Part shown: positions 6,158 to 7,299 of the stretch, one piece after another
Numbering within the stretch: the first letter of the stretch is position 1
Layout: the number at the start of each line of letters is the position of its first letter
Assembly (NCBI RefSeq): GCF_004570345.1
Contig: NZ_SPQM01000192.1
Coordinates: 1 to 7,299, forward strand
Reading direction: 5' to 3'
DNA length: 7,299 bases
Origin: Blastococcus sp. CT_GayMR20
GTDB taxonomy: Bacteria; Actinomycetota; Actinomycetes; Mycobacteriales; Geodermatophilaceae
Position numbers and translations under genes: made by a program
The notes under the pieces: generated by a model
Database searches by the model: none
Told to the model about the DNA's origin: nothing
What the model saw: the letters and a program-made list of their open reading frames with translations, nothing else

Positions 6158-7141
6158 GTGGGGCGGTTCCTGCTGAAGCGGCTGGCCAACTACGTCGTCC
6201 TCATGCTGGTCGCGACGACGCTGGCCTACTTCGTCGCGTCCCTGGCGCTGAATCCCCGCGCGCGCTACGAGGGACGCAATCCCCCCGTGCCGCCGGCCGT
6301 CATCGACCAGGCCTTGACCGAGTACGGGATCAACGACGAGGACCCGCTGCTGGGCCGGTACGCCGACTGGATCGGCGGCGTCGTCACCGGTGACTTCGGC
6401 AAGACGGTCACCGGCGGGAGCATCAACGACCAGCTCGGGGCCCGCGCACTGGTCAGCCTGCGGCTGCTGTTGCTGGGCACGGTGCTCGGGATGGTGTTCG
6501 GCGTGCTGGTCGGTGTGGTCAGCGCCATCAAGCAGTACAAGTTCACCGACCGCTTCTTCACCGCGTTCTCGTTCTTCTTCATCGCGACGCCGGTGTTCTT
6601 CACCGCGGTGCTGCTGAAGTTCGGCGCGCTGCAGGTCAACGAGGCGGCCGGGACGACGCTGCTCTACTACACCGGCTACGAGACACCGGGCCTGGACGCC
6701 GGGTTCTGGGGAACGCTGAAGGACCAGGTCGCGCACCTCATCCTGCCGACCCTGTCGATCGCGCTGGGGCTGATCGCGTTCTTCTCCCGCTACCAGCGCA
6801 ACGCCATGCTCGACGTCATGAACAGCGACTTCCTCCGCACGGCCCAGGCCAAGGGGCTCACCCGCCGGAAGGCGCTGTTCAAGCACGGGCTGCGGACGGC
6901 GCTGATCCCGATGGCCACCCTGCTGGCCTTCTACTTCGGCACGCTGGCGGTGGGCGCCACGTTCACGGAGAAGATCTTCGGCTGGCACGGCATGGGGGAG
7001 TGGCTGGTCGACTCCATCACCGGCAACGACATCAACGTGGTGGCCACGGTCGCGCTGTTCACGGCCGTGTTCATCCTCTTCGCCGGCTTCCTGGCCGACG
7101 TCCTCTACGCCGTCCTCGACCCGCGCGTGCGGGTCTCCTAG
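6158..7141 (+). CDS. Second peptide ABC transporter permease, DppB/OppB type, divergent
   Basis: This is another DppB-type membrane subunit, 327 residues long, clearly distinct from the one at 2098. It starts MGRFLLKRLANYV and has helices at about 9-30, 99-123, 131-153, 193-210, 248-268 and 296-319. The EAA loop is at about 224-251 (FLRTAQAKGLTRRKA, then RTALIP), and it ends with LDPR. It lacks the PGDP motif of the first permease, having NPRARYEGRNPPVPP at 32-46 instead. The external segment between helices 3 and 4 (about 155-192) is some 15-20 residues longer. GTG at 6158 is supported by GGAGGGG (6147-6153) and by the match to the family N-terminus. No ATPase or receptor for it is visible other than those upstream. 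It probably pairs with the following truncated gene. Confidence 0.93.
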   Translation: MGRFLLKRLANYVVLMLVATTLAYFVASLALNPRARYEGRNPPVPPAVIDQALTEYGINDEDPLLGRYADWIGGVVTGDFGKTVTGGSINDQLGARALVSLRLLLLGTVLGMVFGVLVGVVSAIKQYKFTDRFFTAFSFFFIATPVFFTAVLLKFGALQVNEAAGTTLLYYTGYETPGLDAGFWGTLKDQVAHLILPTLSIALGLIAFFSRYQRNAMLDVMNSDFLRTAQAKGLTRRKALFKHGLRTALIPMATLLAFYFGTLAVGATFTEKIFGWHGMGEWLVDSITGNDINVVATVALFTAVFILFAGFLADVLYAVLDPRVRVS

Positions 7142-7150
7142 CGGGAGGAG
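7134..7150 (+). promoter_or_regulatory. Stop-codon hairpin overlapping the SD of the last gene
   Basis: GGAGGAG at 7144-7150 is the SD for ATG 7156, five bases upstream. CTCCT at 7135-7139 can pair with AGGAG at 7146-7150 around a six-base loop containing most of the TAG stop (7139-7141) of the preceding permease. A ribosome finishing that gene would open the stem, which fits translational coupling across the 14-base gap. The stem is only five pairs, so this is a suggestion. Confidence 0.4.
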
Positions 7151-7155
7151 CTGCC

Positions 7156-7299
7156 ATGACCATGCCTGCGGATCCGCTCGTCGTCGCCGACGACGCCGCC
7201 CTCTCCGACACCCCGGGGCAGACCCCCACCGGTCCGGACGTCGTCGTCCGGGGCCGCCGCCAGCTCGTGATGCGCCGGCTGCGCCGCAACAAGGCGGCG
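7156..7299 (+). CDS. 5' part of a probable DppC/OppC-type permease (truncated by window end)
   Basis: ATG at 7156 opens a frame of 48 codons with no stop before the window ends. It has a strong SD (GGAGGAG, 7144-7150). The visible part starts MTMPADPLVV, continues as an acidic, Pro/Thr-rich tail, and ends with a basic stretch (RRQLVMRRLRRNKAA, about 34-48). This is the usual layout of a DppC-type permease: a disordered cytoplasmic tail, then a basic segment ending RRNKAA just before the first membrane helix. Its place directly after a DppB-type gene supports this. No membrane helix is visible yet, so the family call comes from context and the N-terminal pattern. A start at the second ATG (7162) cannot be excluded, but the SD favours 7156. 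Confidence 0.8.
   Translation, partial: MTMPADPLVVADDAALSDTPGQTPTGPDVVVRGRRQLVMRRLRRNKAA

Noticed and set aside
4829..6988. A 719-codon open frame on the minus strand opposite the second ATPase and second permease
   Set aside because: Its composition has the same shadow character, and it spans two real genes and their spacer. No SD or recognisable domain supports it.
2983..7123. 21-base identity between the ends of the two DppB-type genes (2983-3003 and 7103-7123), as evidence of a recent duplication
   Set aside because: It encodes the conserved L-Y-A-V-L-D-P motif with favoured codons. The rest of the two proteins is clearly divergent, so recent duplication is not supported.
1..7299. CRISPR array, insertion sequence, tRNA, toxin-antitoxin or phage-defence genes
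   Set aside because: I saw no spaced repeats, transposase motifs, cloverleaf patterns or defence-protein domains. All supported genes belong to peptide ABC import.

Overview
The window is GC-rich and strand-coherent: every gene I support reads on the + strand. High GC, strong G/C preference at third codon positions, GTG starts, purine-rich Shine-Dalgarno (SD) sites and a lipoprotein substrate-binding protein all point to a high-GC actinobacterium. The binding protein resembles those I know from Streptomyces and other soil Actinomycetota. I cannot name a genus from the sequence alone.

Layout: positions 1-290 are noncoding leader DNA with a possible operator, a weak candidate promoter and two or three RNA stem-loops. 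A lipoprotein solute-binding protein (SBP_bac_5 type) follows at 291-1949. A 148-base spacer then carries two strong tandem hairpins. Next comes a tightly packed block of DppB-type permease (2098-3021), DppC-type permease (3014-3970), DppD-type ATPase (3967-5019) and DppF/OppF-type ATPase (5012-6094), each overlapping the next by 4 or 8 bases. After a 63-base gap with a small hairpin there is a second, clearly different DppB-type permease (6158-7141). The first 48 codons of what is probably its DppC-type partner run off the window end (7156-7299).

The first five genes form one complete ABC importer of the peptide/opine/nickel family. The lipoprotein captures the solute outside the membrane, two permeases form the channel, and two ATPases drive transport. 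Both ATPases end in the four-cysteine C-terminal domain typical of Opp/Dpp ATPases. The substrate is probably a di- or oligopeptide, but the sequence does not prove this. The second permease pair may share these ATPases and binding protein or may open a second transporter continuing downstream.

I see no mobile element, CRISPR array, tRNA, rRNA or clearly new system. The points of most interest are the hairpins that separate the binding-protein gene from the membrane and ATPase genes, the additional permease pair, an eight-residue insertion in the cysteine motif of the first ATPase, and several translation-coupling signals.
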